A stretch of DNA of 5,517 nt from DATKDU01 sp035649415 (lineage in GTDB: Bacteria > Planctomycetota > Planctomycetia > Pirellulales > Pirellulaceae): the NCBI GenBank assembly GCA_035649415.1, contig DASRJP010000461.1:1-5517 (forward strand), read 5' to 3'. This document shows positions 5,385-5,517 of this stretch, one piece after another. Every line of letters begins with the position of its first letter. Within the stretch, counting starts at the first letter, position 1. Position numbers and translations under genes: made by a program. The notes under the pieces are model-generated. The model worked only from the letters and a program-made list of their open reading frames with translations, did not search any database and was not told the origin of the DNA.

Positions 5385-5517
5385 ACTCGCGGGAACGCAT
5401 CCTGGCGATTGTCGTCGGCGCCCTGGCGGTGGTCGTGGGCGGTTACTTCTTTTATTCCTGGATGGCCAGCGCGCTCCAGCTGCGCCGCAGCCAGATCGTC
5501 AATTTGCAGAAGAAGCT
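5381..5517 (+). CDS. GspM/PilO-like bitopic inner-membrane protein, N-terminal part (3' end outside window)
   Basis: ATG 5381 overlaps the gspL stop by 4 bp (ATGA) and has a strong ribosome binding site. The 45 visible residues begin M-N-S-R-E-R, followed by one membrane helix (about 7-27: ILAIVVGALAVVVGGYFFYSW). The start of a polar, probably coiled-coil helix follows (ALQLRRSQIVNLQKK). The short cytoplasmic end, single helix and coiled coil, placed directly after gspL, are the layout of GspM and PilO. These proteins pair with GspL/PilN in the periplasm to form the assembly platform. The visible sequence has no family-specific motif, so the name rests on topology and gene order. Confidence 0.6.
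   Translation, partial: MNSRERILAIVVGALAVVVGGYFFYSWMASALQLRRSQIVNLQKK

Overview
The window is a single, tightly packed, rightward-reading operon segment for a type II secretion (T2SS) or closely related pseudopilus machine. The DNA is visibly GC-rich with strong G/C at third codon positions. The gene order is gspH (3' end) - gspI - gspJ - gspK - gspL (PilM-PilN-like fusion) - gspM/PilO-like (5' end), which is the classical order of the minor-pseudopilin and inner-membrane-platform genes. A diderm (outer-membrane) bacterium is therefore expected. Long Gly/Ser/Asn-rich stretches in a pseudopilin, a large GspK with an EF-hand-type loop, and a PilM-type protein carrying its own PilN-like half look most like Planctomycetota (Pirellulales-like). 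That taxonomic guess is inference, about 0.6 sure.

Layout: 1-310 is the C-terminal part of a GspH-like pseudopilin, with its start outside the window. 314-802 is GspI, with a class III (prepilin-type) leader. 792-2261 is GspJ, which starts at a GTG inside the end of gspI behind a perfect AGGAGG. It is about 489 residues long because of a roughly 110-residue Gly/Ser/Asn/Thr insert and a roughly 90-residue Asn/Ser-rich tail. 2258-3766 is GspK, with a leader lacking Glu+5, a T2SSK domain, an EF-hand-like loop and three R-[IL]-N-[IL]-N motifs. 3810-5384 is a GspL-type protein: a degenerate actin-like PilM half, a docking-like VDFLHP motif, one membrane helix, a short coiled coil, a periplasmic ferredoxin-like half and a basic Ala/Pro/Lys tail. 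5381-5517 is the start of a bitopic membrane protein, most likely the GspM/PilO partner.

How they work together (family knowledge): GspI, GspJ and GspK form the tip complex of the pseudopilus, GspH joins the tip to the major pseudopilin, and prepilin peptidase matures all four. GspL and GspM form the inner-membrane platform that couples the cytoplasmic ATPase (GspE, not in this window) to pseudopilus assembly. Genes overlap or abut everywhere except a 43-bp gap before gspL, so translational coupling is likely. There is no RNA gene, mobile element, CRISPR array, convincing promoter or terminator. Nothing points to a wholly new system. The interest lies in the unusual domain architecture of GspJ, GspK and GspL.
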